From: Erythrocercus mccallii
Lineage: Eukaryota > Chordata > Aves > Passeriformes > Dicruridae
DNA length: 64,000 bases
Reading direction: 5' to 3'
Assembly: GCA_013397435.1 (NCBI GenBank)
Contig: VZRG01000182.1
Location: 736,701-800,700 of the forward strand
Part shown: positions 13,001 to 24,986 of the stretch, piece by piece
Position numbering within the stretch: position 1 is the stretch's first letter
Layout: every line of letters starts with the position of its first letter
Notes under the pieces: model-generated
The model's database searches: none
Seen by the model: the letters and a program-made list of their open reading frames with translations, nothing else
What the model was told of the DNA's origin: nothing
Made by a program: the position numbers and the translations under genes

Positions 13001-16000
13001 ATTTAGCAATAAACATATATATGTTCAGACCCCACATTATCAAGAACACTACCAAAACATTTAAAGCGTCCTTTATAATATCGTATTATAACCATATTAT
13101 GTATTATAATATCATATGACTGCCCTAAAACTTCCTGCCTATCCCATTATAAATTACAGGAATCCACAAAGCTACAACGTAAAGGCAGTGGTCCAAAACC
13201 TACTGTCACTGACAGTGGATTTCTGAATCTGCCTGTAGCAGCTACACTGACAAAACCTAACACAGCATTGCCCCACAGTTCCAAGGGACAGCTCAAGCCT
13301 CCCTTGCTTAGTTTGTCCCTGAGGTCCCTATAAAAGAGCAGCTGTACTCACTGAGAAACTTGAAATTCATATACAGAGACCACCAAAATCACTGCCTGCC
13401 CCTGAAATCAGTGTTTTCCTTTGATTCTCAAGAAAAGCAGGCTTTCCAGCCACAGCCTTTAGATTCATATGGAAAAACTATTTAGAATTTCTTTAGAGAA
13501 AATAAAGCATAAATTCTTTAAAATTTGTTATGAAGTAATCCCTTAGGAATAGATAATTTATTAGAATTCTAAAATAATTTCTGTGAAATTCCATAGGATT
13601 AGAAAGCGAGCATCTGTTCTAAATAACTTTTTCATTATCATATAGAAATGGAGAAGCAGAATATCTTTTCTTGTTCATTTTTATAGGCTGGTATATAATT
13701 CACGTAGAAAGATTATCATACTATTAAATGCCCCAGCACTTTTTCATGCAGGATCTTATTCTTCTCTCTCTCTGATCGTGTCTTATTTGAGGAGGGGAAC
13801 ATGTTCTGCAGCCAAGTCTCCATTGTTTGCTTTGGACACTCAGTTTTGCAGCTGAGCCCATAAGGTTTCTCCATATAATTATAAACCATGTCTGACTGCT
13901 TCAGCGGTGGGTGGACAATTACAGATGTCAAAACTTTTCTTCCAGATACTAACAAAACTGCAAGGATAGCAAACCTGTTATATGAACCTCCAAATTAAAT
14001 ACCCAACATCATATCAATTCTTCATCTGAAACACCCTGCTGGGCAGCACACATGGAAATTACCTTATTTGAAAGAAAGAGCTGCTAGGCAGGGTAAATAT
14101 TAACACTATCTGGCATGAAAATCTTGTTTTGGCATGAGTTTTAGGTCAAGAAAGAATAAATAATGACAGAAGAAAACCTCCCAGCTGAATACATTATGCT
14201 AGTTAAAGAAAGTAAAAGGTGAAAATTCCTTCCAAGACCTTTTTGTTTTTCAGATATCTTTTGAATTACCTGACCCAGATTCTGTTTCAGACATTAATTC
14301 AAATATTATCTTACGTATAATTTAAAAAGGATCAACCTCACTCAAAGTATAGTTTTATTTCAGATATGCACCCACCAAACTAAAGACCCCCAATGCACTC
14401 AAAAGCTCATGAGATCGCTTGCCTAATGTCCTCTGCATTAACTTGCAGTCAGCTCTTCCAAAATTTAATTTTTCTATTAGAGAAATAATAGTTCTGTAAA
14501 CAAAAAGCATTTTATGATTGTTTCTGTATGTATCAAGATGTGTTTGGCACTGCAGCCTGTAAAAGAGAATTTCCTGTTTACAAGTTCATTTTCTGTCCTG
14601 AATTCGAATGCATACTTGAGCAAAACACTTCCACACAACTCCTCATCCTATTTCAAATGAGAAAATATTTTGATGAGAATTTTTGCTTTAAGTTAATCAT
14701 AATTATTGCAACAGTTTGACCTCTTCTGTTCTTAAAAAAAAGAAACAAAAGAAAAAGTAATGACAAATTAATAACAAAATATGGATATTACAACATAATA
14801 TATGAATCTAAACAACTTTATAGATCTGAGAAGTCCTGTTTGGTTCAATGAGGCAACTCAACCACGTTGTTGGCCATGTGTAAATGCAGCCAAAGCCTTT
14901 GTTTGTCAGGTTTTTCTCAACAGCTGTCAAGCATCAGTCGCATAAGTCTGACTTTTTGTTATATTTATAATAATCCATACATTTTTTCAGACAAAAAACT
15001 CATGGAATTATGCAGAGACATTCATTTACCTTATTTTCTCATTTCAAGAGATCATAAAAAAGTCTCTTTTTTCCCTTACTTTTTATTTCCCATATCCTCA
15101 TGGAACAACATACATTAGTTACATTCTCACTACAGAATCATATAAGTTTAAAAGTGTTACATTCATGAATGTGAATATTTATTCTGCGAAGGACAGGAGC
15201 CAAAGTAACCAAGAATAGAAATGAAGGTGAAATAAAGAAATACAAGATGAGGAGTGTGATTGTGTCGTCCATTTACCACTTAAAACACTCACCTGGGGTT
15301 GTTCCTGAGAGCCATGGGAGAACTTGGGCCCCACATCATCAATGTTCAGGCTGCTGGGTCAAGATTGCCCAAATTCCCACCTTATTTGCCTGAAACTTCG
15401 CTGTCTTCAACATAATTATTTCCGATTCACAACAGAATAAAGGATTTATCATCAGGTTTAAAAGAACACTTGGATGTAAACCAGTCACAAGACAATCACG
15501 TAATTCTCAGTCTCTGGCACCCTCTTTCAGCATCATGCTGGAATCTAAAAGTGCTGCATTCATTATTCAAATAACAGCCAAAGCCAGTATATTCAGAGAA
15601 ACGTTGTATTTACTTACATGCACATTACATCACCCAAAATAGCTACCAGGTACAGAGCCTGTTATTTTTCCAGGTAGAAACTTCTAGTCTTAGAAATCTG
15701 TTTCACAGAACTGTTAAAAATTACAGGGACAATTGACAAATGGTTGTAACCTCTATTTAATATTCAGATTCTAAGGAAGAGAAAAGCCTCAGATGTGTTG
15801 TAGAAAACAGCCACTGAATTAATGGCTTGACTGAGCCATTTTCTGTAAGAATGGGGTTTTGGGAAGACTTTCAACAAGTGCTTCTTAAAACGATTTTTGT
15901 CTGCGTGCAATAATAAACCCGATGGGGTGAGGCTGCATAACGAGCAGTAAAGCCAACCACAGCACAGAAGTGCAGGAAAACTCGGATCTGTTAGGACTTG

Positions 16001-18164
16001 GTTGACTTCTCTTTCTTCTTCACTTCTGTGACTGAACCTAAGGTTTGCTCTCCCCCTGATTATAAAATACTCAGTCACAATACACAGCTTGTCTGTAGAT
16101 CTGAACTTGCTCCACAGGATCCATAACTCCACTAAGAAATACTTAAAGATTTGAAAATTGAAATCTGATGAAAAACCATGTAACAACATAGCTCCAGGCA
16201 GGACCGGTTGCTCAATATTCAGGGAGTATAATCCCTAATAATTTAAACTAATTATTCAACAATGATGGATCTCCATTAGATCGACTACCTCTCATCCCTA
16301 TGTCCCCTTCCATGGGGTGTGCTGGGAGTAATCTGCTGTGGGAAGCACGGTTTAAATACCATAGGGAGGAAAGCAGAGCCACAGCCTGGGAATGGTAGGC
16401 AGAGCAAGCCAAATTAATATCTTTTCAAATGCACACATGTTTGGCAATCAGATCGCACATTAACATTTTCAGGTGCAATTTCTTTTGCTTTGCAAATACC
16501 TTGGTAACTAGAGTAAAACCCCATGAGCATCTCAGCTCAGGAAGCAGAGATGTGAGAACTGAGCTCTGGTAACATGCACAGAGGACACAGCAGAAAGGGG
16601 AACCTTTGGCTGTCACCCTCCATCACTTTAACTGCACCAACACAACCTGAGGATCTTCACCGCTTCCCTGCTGTCTTTTGCACAGCTACAGACCATCAGT
16701 GTCTGACAACAGCCATGGTCTTTAGAAACTCAAGCATGTCAAAGCCTAGCTTACATGAAATCAATCAGGATTTACAAAATAGAAATCAAACTGTCACTCC
16801 TCAAAGGATTGATCCAACAGATATACTTAATTTGTAAATATATAAAGCCATGTGTCTAGTCAAGAGGATAAAGCTTCTTGCAAAACACAGCTGCAACCAC
16901 TGCTTTGCTTTAGGTGGTTAAGCTGTGCTTCCATGCAAGAATGTACTTGTCAGAGCACTTACCTTGTGGGAGAGAGACCCTTTTACATCTGCCGCTGCCC
17001 CTGAGATTGATCTAACTACCAGTCTGCACAAAGGGCATTCTGCAGCCTTTCAGCTGAATCACTGCTGTGATTCCCTGTAAAATACAAGTCTCACTGATAC
17101 AGAAAAAAAAAAGAGCATGCAAGAGACCATGCTTCTAAAGTCTAGTAGTTATGCCACTTACTAAAAAAATGGACAGTCTCAGTTCCAGTTCCAAGACTAT
17201 GCCTGTAATCCTCATCATTGCACAAAACATATGAGCAAGACCTCATACCTTCCATTCCTTTTCCTTCAAATGAAAAAAAATTCTGTTCAGTAATTTAAAA
17301 GAGAAGGTATTTTCAGAAATACTCAGTGCATATGCACTCACAAAAGTCACCTTCCTCCTGAGCAAGGTGCCTACACCTCGGAAGTTGATTAGAACTGCAC
17401 ACAATCTCCTGTATTTTTTGTCTTCTGCAATTTTTATTAACTGTCTTGAAGCATCTCCTGACTCAACACACACCCTTCTGAGATGCCTTCACTGCATACC
17501 TCCTCTAGGATGCCAAGGTTCTCAACATTGGGATTCTGGATTTCAGTTTGCAACCACGCGCTCAAAGGCGAAAATCCTCACCTCTGTAGCAGACATCTGC
17601 TATGTTTTGCACCCTCTAGAAAATAAAACCAAGATGTACATTTTTAGCAGCCAAGGTCTGGAAGCAAGTTCTCCTCTAGATTTCCATCTTCCCTCTTTCT
17701 CTCCTGTCTCTTATTCCCTACAGCTTCCCTCCTCTTCCAGTCAGTCCTCCCACTATTTTATCAGATGGGCAAGCAGCAGTTGCTCATCACTGTAGCTGTG
17801 CTGATGAGCCAGGATATACTTATCTTATGTCTGCTTCCATCATGAGAAGCCAGGATTTCCTGCCTTCTCCTGGTGGAAGAATTCATTGGGAGTCCACATC
17901 CTCACCAGATACTGCTTTTTTCACCATGCATCCAGCAATTTAAAACTTCTAAACCATGAACTCTTGCCAAGTGTAACTGAATTCACCAGCAGATTCTGGA
18001 GTTTTTGGACAGTAACACATAAATGCACATATGGACAAAGATTAATGAGGAGATGGGGCTGAGGTAGAGAAAGAGAGGAATACAAATTAAGCAAATAGCT
18101 GGACATTTCTAAAGATGAGATTCACCCATCATTTCTACTGCAACCCTTTTGAGCACACGCTCAA
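10063..18164. other. AT-rich intergenic DNA, no gene recognised
   Basis: Eight kilobases without a supported gene. The longest frames (15764-16189 on the - strand, 141 codons; 17367-17795 on the + strand, 142 codons) have no domain, no start context and no splice pattern that would set them apart from chance. The 11.5-11.95 kb stretch is open on both strands at once (138 and 122 codons), but neither reading is recognisable. A TATTATA-rich patch at about 13068-13120 is simple sequence. Confidence 0.55.
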
Positions 18165-18680
18165 GAAACCACCAATTCAGCAGCCAGGGCTCTACAGAGA
18201 CTGTCAGCGTGAGCAAACAGGGCCAGGGAGCCGGCCCAAAGCCTGACACATCCCCCAGGATGCTCAAACCCCAGCAGTGACTCCACTTTGGGCTGAGCAC
18301 TCTGCAGCACAGGGCTGTGAGGGCAGGTGTGAGGCTGAGCAAGGAACGCTGTCCCAGGGACACTTTGGATGCAGCCCCTCTCCTGAGTGAGGGGGACTCT
18401 GCTGTGCTAGGCTGGGCCAGCTGGCCTCAGGAGCAGAAAACAAATGCTGCAGAAGGAGCCAGAGAAACCGGGGCGACATCATGTGTTGATGTTGGCCCAG
18501 CTTATTGCTCACGGAGTGGGATGGATAAGCAGGGGGAGTGTAGCTCTGTCCTCTGCTGGAGCCCTTTGGCTCTTCCCACACGAGCAGCTCTGGGTCTGCA
18601 TGGCTGGGAGGACAGACAGCACTCACAGCTCCAGGAGCTGGGTGTTCCCACACCCTGAGCTGCTGTGCTCACGGTAAAAC
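18165..18680. other. GC-rich island of unknown origin
   Basis: About 500 bp clearly richer in G and C than the flanks and open on both strands (18264-18653 on the - strand, 129 codons; 18317-18658 on the + strand, 113 codons). Neither protein is recognised and CpG is not strongly enriched. There is no CR1 signature. An old LTR or a decayed retrocopy would fit, but I cannot place it. A weaker CTCF-like core (one mismatch within the GGC) sits near 18547-18559. Confidence 0.4.
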
Positions 18681-20935
18681 GTGCATTCAAAACATCCCTC
18701 TTAGACAATGACCTAATGTTTTTCCATAATACAGGGACTGCTAAATCCTCTTTTCTTTTTTCAATCCTTCTGTGGCAAACTGAGATTCAAAAACTTGAAG
18801 ACAACATTGACAGGCCCCATAAACAGCATTTTCTCTTGCCCATGGGGTTAAATCAGTGCCCAGTAACTTCAGTCACAAACTGGAAGACAGGAGAAGTAAC
18901 AGGAATTAGTCAGAGATCCTTAGCCCAGGACTTAAACCTTTTTCTCCCTCTGTTTGCACTGTTGGCAAACTATGGATACAGAAACACACATGCACATAAG
19001 AAATTTCCATAAATATCAGTACACATATATTGGCATCTATTAATACGTTTACACAGTAGCTGTACTTGTGTCTACCTGATCTCCTGTGCTAGCCTGTATC
19101 ACACACATGTATGTGCACACACAAAAACTCCCACAAAAGCCAATATTAGCTTTGATGCAGAAGCAGCCCTTTATAAGTATTTCAGCAAAAATAGAGCAAG
19201 TTTTGGGTTAGTTTGGTGAGTGACAGAATAACCACTCTAGCTGACATGAAGATTCTATTCTAATTCTTGGATTTTTTAGAAATAAAAACTTTCCCAGACT
19301 AAAAATTAGAACATAAAGTCAGGTAGTCACATTCTCCAGCCCTCAGTCACATATTCAGAAATGAAAAGAATTTGAAAGAACGAACCTTATTTCAAGACTC
19401 TCCTGCTTTGTTTGACGGTGTCTATTTTTTAAAGCTGACCTTTTCTTCAGGCTTCTATTTCCAGATAGGCTGGAAATACGCTTCCAGATACTATTTCCAA
19501 TATACTCCACATTTTATAGAGGTAAATTCAGGAGCATATTGCTTTTCTGAAAGTTTCCATCTCTTAATACTATATATTCTTAATAATATCTACCCTCTTA
19601 ATACTATCTACCCTGGTACCAGGTTGGCGTTGGAAATGCTTCCCTTTCCTTTGGTCACACACAGTTTTGTACCTTGTAGCACACTTGCTACAAGGACAGT
19701 GAAACCAATTCCCTTCCCTTCGAGTAAAGGTCTAGCTTAAAAATTTGGGTCCACTGCTCTAAGGTCTGTTCTCCTCTCTTCATACACCCTGGACTCCAGC
19801 TGTCATATTCACAGCACTGCTGGTATTAAAAGCTTTAACATTGATGTCAGTGATAGCATCAGCCATTAATATTAAGATTAATACCTCTGGCTTCATCTTA
19901 CCGAGCCCACCATGCTGCTATTTTATGAGCAAGAGTTTTAATTCTCAGTTATATACAGTTCTACTGACTATTTGCCTAAGAGACAATACCTTTCCAAATG
20001 TCCTCTTATTTAATTATCATCGAGAGATAACAGCAGAGAACTGTTTCCTACAACTACTTTCCCACAAAATGTAGCCCAGACACTTTATCCATAAACTCTT
20101 TGGGCACTGGTGACGATTTCTGTAAGACAGATAAAACTTCCTGTTTTCCTGAAGTCTGTGTTTGCTAACTTTTGAAATATGCCCTTACTGCTCCTTTTCA
20201 GTCCCTACAACAAGGCAATAAGCTAAACAGTAAAATTCCTCAGGATATTAGGCAGTTAAATATTATGGCAGTGCGATCATGTATGTGCAACTTATGGAAA
20301 AATAAATGGTTTTAAATTTCTCTTAAAAATAAATAAATAAATGGCAAAGAACCTCACTATCATTTTGAAATAAACTTGATGATAGTTGATTCTATAGAAT
20401 TTTGTTTCCTGACAAGCAGAGCCCTTTTATTTGAGACTTTTAATCAGAAATTTGTAAAGCTGGGGGAAAAGCAGCTGGGCATTTCAAAAAGGGAAGGAGA
20501 AAGCCCATAAATTAACCAGTTGGCACAATCCTAACTATAGTATCACGAACAGTGCTGTTATAATATTATTGCTGTAGGTTAATGTGATCCTTTATACAGC
20601 CTTTTTTCCCTCCACAGTAGCCCATTTTCAAGAAGTAAAATGGTTTCATTTGAATTGCAAATCCCAACACATATATAGTTTGATTCTTTTGGAGCAGGAT
20701 GAGTGACAGTGGTATATTAGAGTTAACAAACCTTACCCACTTTTAAATACATTTCTGGTATTGAAAGCTAACAGAGCTGAAATCTGAATGGGTAAAGGCT
20801 CTGCTCTGGCATTCATTCCTTTATTGGGGCCTTGAAAGGACCGTATGGAGGGAACCTGATAGAAAGTTCGTGTTGCTGCTAAATAGAATTCAATCCAAGG
20901 TAGAAAAATAAAAGGTTAGGTCTGTCGTCTTTTGT
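18681..20935. other. AT-rich intergenic DNA
   Basis: No gene seen. A degenerate tandem array of about 18 bp units (CTTAATACTATCTACCCT and variants) occupies about 19562-19614. A TAAA tetranucleotide run lies at about 20326-20342. Confidence 0.5.
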
Positions 20936-21905
20936 AACATTTCAGTCCTGGGGGCCACTGCTTTCAAAACCGAAACTAGGGGCTGTGCAGCCTCTTTGAT
21001 TCAGCTGGTCCCTCAGCTTAATGGACTACAGGCTTGCAGAATTGCTGAATCCAGCCTTTTGAAAGATTCTGTGCTTCCTGTACAGAAATCCATTAGCGCG
21101 TGTGGCAGCAACAGAAGATTAAAAAAAAAAAGAAGAAAAAACGGAAGCTTCAGGAAAATGTGCACTGGGAAGTAGATAATAATCTCCTTTCAACTGTCCT
21201 GCACACTTGGGAAGCTGTTTTTAGGTCCAGTACGGAAGCTTAACCTGCGTATTGCCATTAGTAACAACCGAAAGTGTACCATAGACATGCAGGCACAGAG
21301 CAGCCAAAGAACACAAATCTGACAGAGCCACATCAGACTGAATTCATTTGCTAATCTTAACTTGTTTTTAAACAAAATGCTGGATCCCAAAGGGATAGAC
21401 AAGCATATTTTTATGGGAGGGAGAAATCAAATTTATAACAGGACAAATAGGAGCTGGTCAAAGCTGTGCTCAGGTGCTCTATCAGAAATAACCTGACCAA
21501 GCAGGAATTAAAGGCAGGATTGTTGAGTATTACGCTCAGTGTGCTTCTAAAACTTAAGGAAAAAATTAGCAGCAAGACAATTGTACAAGTAATGCAAATA
21601 TTCTTCTTGTAACCAAGCTACCCATCTGTTTAAAGCATCGAGAAGCAGAGCACCCCACACCACGGGCACAGACTCCAACGCAATGTGTCCCGACAAAGAT
21701 GTTTCATGTTTTCATAGTTAATCTTCCATTCAGCCATTGGACTTTGATGTGCTCTGAAAGCAGAAGAAATTTACTCAGCCGCCCTTTGGGCTGCAGCAGC
21801 TGTGACACTGCAGAGCAACACAAAGGGATGGCAGAGACCAACGAGAGATAACTCATTCTGCCATTTGGAGCTCCAGTGTTCAACAGACAACAGATTTACA
21901 CCCCA
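20936..21905. promoter_or_regulatory. candidate conserved noncoding block
   Basis: Complex single-copy sequence with more CpG than its surroundings (for example around 21095-21100 and 21230-21275), no coding frame, and few simple repeats apart from an A-rich run at 21121-21140. Composition alone suggests constrained regulatory sequence. I have no alignment, so the call rests on texture and is weak. Confidence 0.2.
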
Positions 21906-23760
21906 AAATGGGAGTGATTCGAGTGAGAGACCTATAAAAAGAATGAGTCACATACTGGAGCAGACATTAATTTAAATATACCTCAACATCAGTTCAGTTG
22001 AAGAGTGTCTGATCCCATGACATTCTGACACTCATTTCAATAGATTTCAACGTCTTGATCATAAACAAAGAAATCCTTTCTACTCTTTTCTATTTCTCCC
22101 AGACTAACACCTGTAAATTTTTTTTTTAATTTTACCCCTCACCATCCATGTGATCATAAATGCTGGCTGCAAATGTAGGAACTAACATTTTTCACACCAT
22201 GGTCCCCTGCCAAAATAATCCAGAAGACACACCTAATTACATAAATATGTTATTATTTGGGCCATCCTGCGTTTTTTCTACCAGTTACGGTAATAAATAT
22301 TAACATGAAGACCAAGAAAACATCAATTTTAGGTGCTCCAGGAAATTTCCAACATAAGGTGAATATACTCAGTCGTGGGGTGGACTTCCATGATTTCTTT
22401 ACTAGTGACTTTCTAGCCTGAAATAGAGCAGTGGCTTTGATTCCTTCATCAACCTTAGACCCAGACAGAAAGCCAATAAAAATGTGCCTAGGTTGCTAGT
22501 GCAAATGCTGCGCAGACAATTGCTTTTTCACACACCATTTCTTTTAAGCATTGTCTTCATTTTTGTATGTCAGGGGTTTCCAAGAGACGAATGACAGACG
22601 TAGCAAGTAGTTTTGGCTTCCAAAACAAACGTTGGTCACTTCACTCATTGTCCAAAGCCTTTGACTATACAGATACACGATGTGAAGGATGCAAGGAGAA
22701 ATTCCACGCCACAAAATGTATTGTGGGTTTTGCAATATCTGAAAAAAAGACAGCCTGAATGTGAAAATCACTTTTTGAAAACTGATCTTAAGTGTCTCTT
22801 TGGCAGCACAGATTATAGAAGTTAGAGACAGACAAAACCTTACAAGAAACCCACGTTTGCTCATGAAGAGCATTCCTTCCAACAGTTACCCCCAATATAC
22901 TGTTGTTCCAAATCTATGCTTATGAAAACATTTGGATGATCCTCACAGAAAGATCTGTAACCAATGTATTGGATCACACTTTTCCTCAGAGTCTCCTTGA
23001 CCTTTCCCAATTTCATTATTCAACCCTTTTCATAAATATCACCAACACAAATGCCTTCATTTTACTAGTTGCTCTTTAAGCTTGAACACAAATGGACACA
23101 GTTAAGCAAACAAGCTTTATGGGACCACTTACACATAGCTAGTATTTTTTCATTTATACATTAAAAAAAATAAATATTAATTTTGCATCAGAATTATGCA
23201 TGGGCTTGGAATTTGATGGTAAAATTCAAGGACTGGGGAAAAGAGTGAAAGCAGCTGACAATAGAAAAATAATTTACTTTTCTATATTCATTTATTTGCC
23301 TACTAGGGACATGTTTAAAGGAGAAAATACCACCTTCCAATTGATTTGGGTATTTTTCTCTTGTAGTGCTCTATGCCTCCTAAACAGGCACAAGTTCTTT
23401 GCCAGGTTATACGAAAAAAGTTATTTTTCAGTTTATCAGCCAAGGTATTATACAATCCTATGATAATTCAGGCTGTCCCTTTAGGATTGAAGAATACCAA
23501 TAGTGGTGAGGAAGTAACAGAACCAGCCAATATACTGGAAGACCTGTCAGTGGGATTTCCACAAAGGAAGGGTTTCTAAACAACAAGCAAAACAACCAGC
23601 TCATTACTTGCATTTGTCGTATTGCCTACCAACAAAACGGCAGTGAAATCTGGAAAACTCAGGTTTTGAAGGCATGTTGTAAATATTGCTTCCATCATTC
23701 TAGCCAGAACCCTAGAAGCTTGTTTTCCGTGGTGTTTTACAGAATTAAAAAAAAATATTG
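21906..23760. other. AT-rich intergenic DNA
   Basis: No gene seen. Frames of up to 112 codons at 22544-22882 overlap on opposite strands and none resembles a protein. Confidence 0.5.
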
Positions 23761-23867
23761 AGGGAAATCAGAGATTGTTAACATGACTGCTTCAAAGCAG
23801 GCCTCTTATTTTGGCTCCTCTCTAATTCCTAGGCTGACAAGTGAATCTGGTGAATTAATGTCGGAGA

Positions 23868-24080
23868 TTTGAATAATAAACACTCTGAGCCTTTTCTACT
23901 CCTTCAGTGATGCAAAGCCTAATTAGATGGTTAACTAGGCATATGGCTACTTTGCATCATTGTAGAAGCAGAAAGCATCTGATGTGCACACTGCTTCTAG
24001 ACATTTAAAAGCATTATAATTGTTGGAACTTAATCTTCCTAGATGCCAATAACTAATGGTTGGGATTGTAGAAACGTGGA
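23868..24080. promoter_or_regulatory. candidate enhancer with paired octamer-like sites
   Basis: A perfect 10-bp inverted repeat, TGATGCAAAG at 23908-23917 and CTTTGCATCA at 23950-23959, places two POU/octamer-like cores (ATGCAAAG) head to head about one helical repeat times three apart. The 32-bp spacer holds a homeodomain-type core TAATTAG and a GTTAAC motif. There is no coding potential. Such clustering is typical of developmental enhancers, but no conservation data are available here. Confidence 0.3.
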
Positions 24081-24944
24081 GCACATTACAAGTTTTTCTT
24101 CACTTCTTGTATTTATCAACAGTATAAGCAGAAAACTGAATATATACAGTGACTATTTTTTATTGCAGAGTCATAAATAAGTCAGACTGAAGCAACAGAA
24201 ATAAACTGAGTGAAAACCAACTGTTTAGATCAGTGCTTGGCTTAGTTAACAACTAAGTTAACTATCGCATTTTGGAAGCAAATTCCAACTTTAAAATTTG
24301 GTGGTAACCATTGTAAGTAATGCTGCAATCTCATCAAATGTTAAAACAAATGAACAAAGACAGAAAGTTTGAGAGCAAGATTTTTAGGTGTGAACAATGC
24401 TCATCTGTCCTTTGAAAAACAACAGTTGTTTTCCAATACTGAAATTTCCATAAACTAATCACCAAGAGAGTAACAAACCAGAATGGTTCTTGCAGAACAT
24501 ACGGCTGATCCTTTTTATCCTTTTATTTGAAGCTGTAATCTAAAGGATCGGGATCTTCTCTAATGCCTTCATTATTTAAATTTATTCATCAAATAGGCTT
24601 TCAAAAAGTTTCTTGGTTTACTGGCAATTTACAATCAAATCTTAGTGAAGATTAAATATACAGAACTCAAGCTCTTTTTGAATAATGAATTTGTAGGCTG
24701 TGCTTCTGGTGTTTTTTTCCTCTGAAGAAAGGTTATATTCAAAATTGCATTTCCCATTTTGATTCCCTTGACTACAAACTTGAAACCCACATTTCTTGCT
24801 AATTTGTGCAGTTTCTTTTCAATCAGTCTTATCAGTGAATGTTCCAGCACTTGTGTCTGTTTGCTAACAAAGTCACAGGAATCAAAACCAAAGTAGAATA
24901 TGAAGAAGGATCCTAGAATTTGAATCCCTATGCATCAGGAGTTC

Positions 24945-24986
24945 AAGGAGTATTTTTAACAAAAAAATAAGGAGTATTTTTAACAA
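24945..24986. repeat. 24-bp tandem duplication
   Basis: AAGGAGTATTTTTAACAA occurs at 24945-24962 and again at 24969-24986, joined by a short A-rich linker. It is a recent replication-slippage duplication with no apparent function. Confidence 0.8.

Noticed and set aside
15764..16189. 141-codon - strand frame
   Set aside because: No recognisable domain; frames of this size are expected by chance across 64 kb in six frames.
18547..18559. Second CTCF-like core
   Set aside because: The mismatch falls in the critical GGC, so it is much weaker than the 5.79 kb site.
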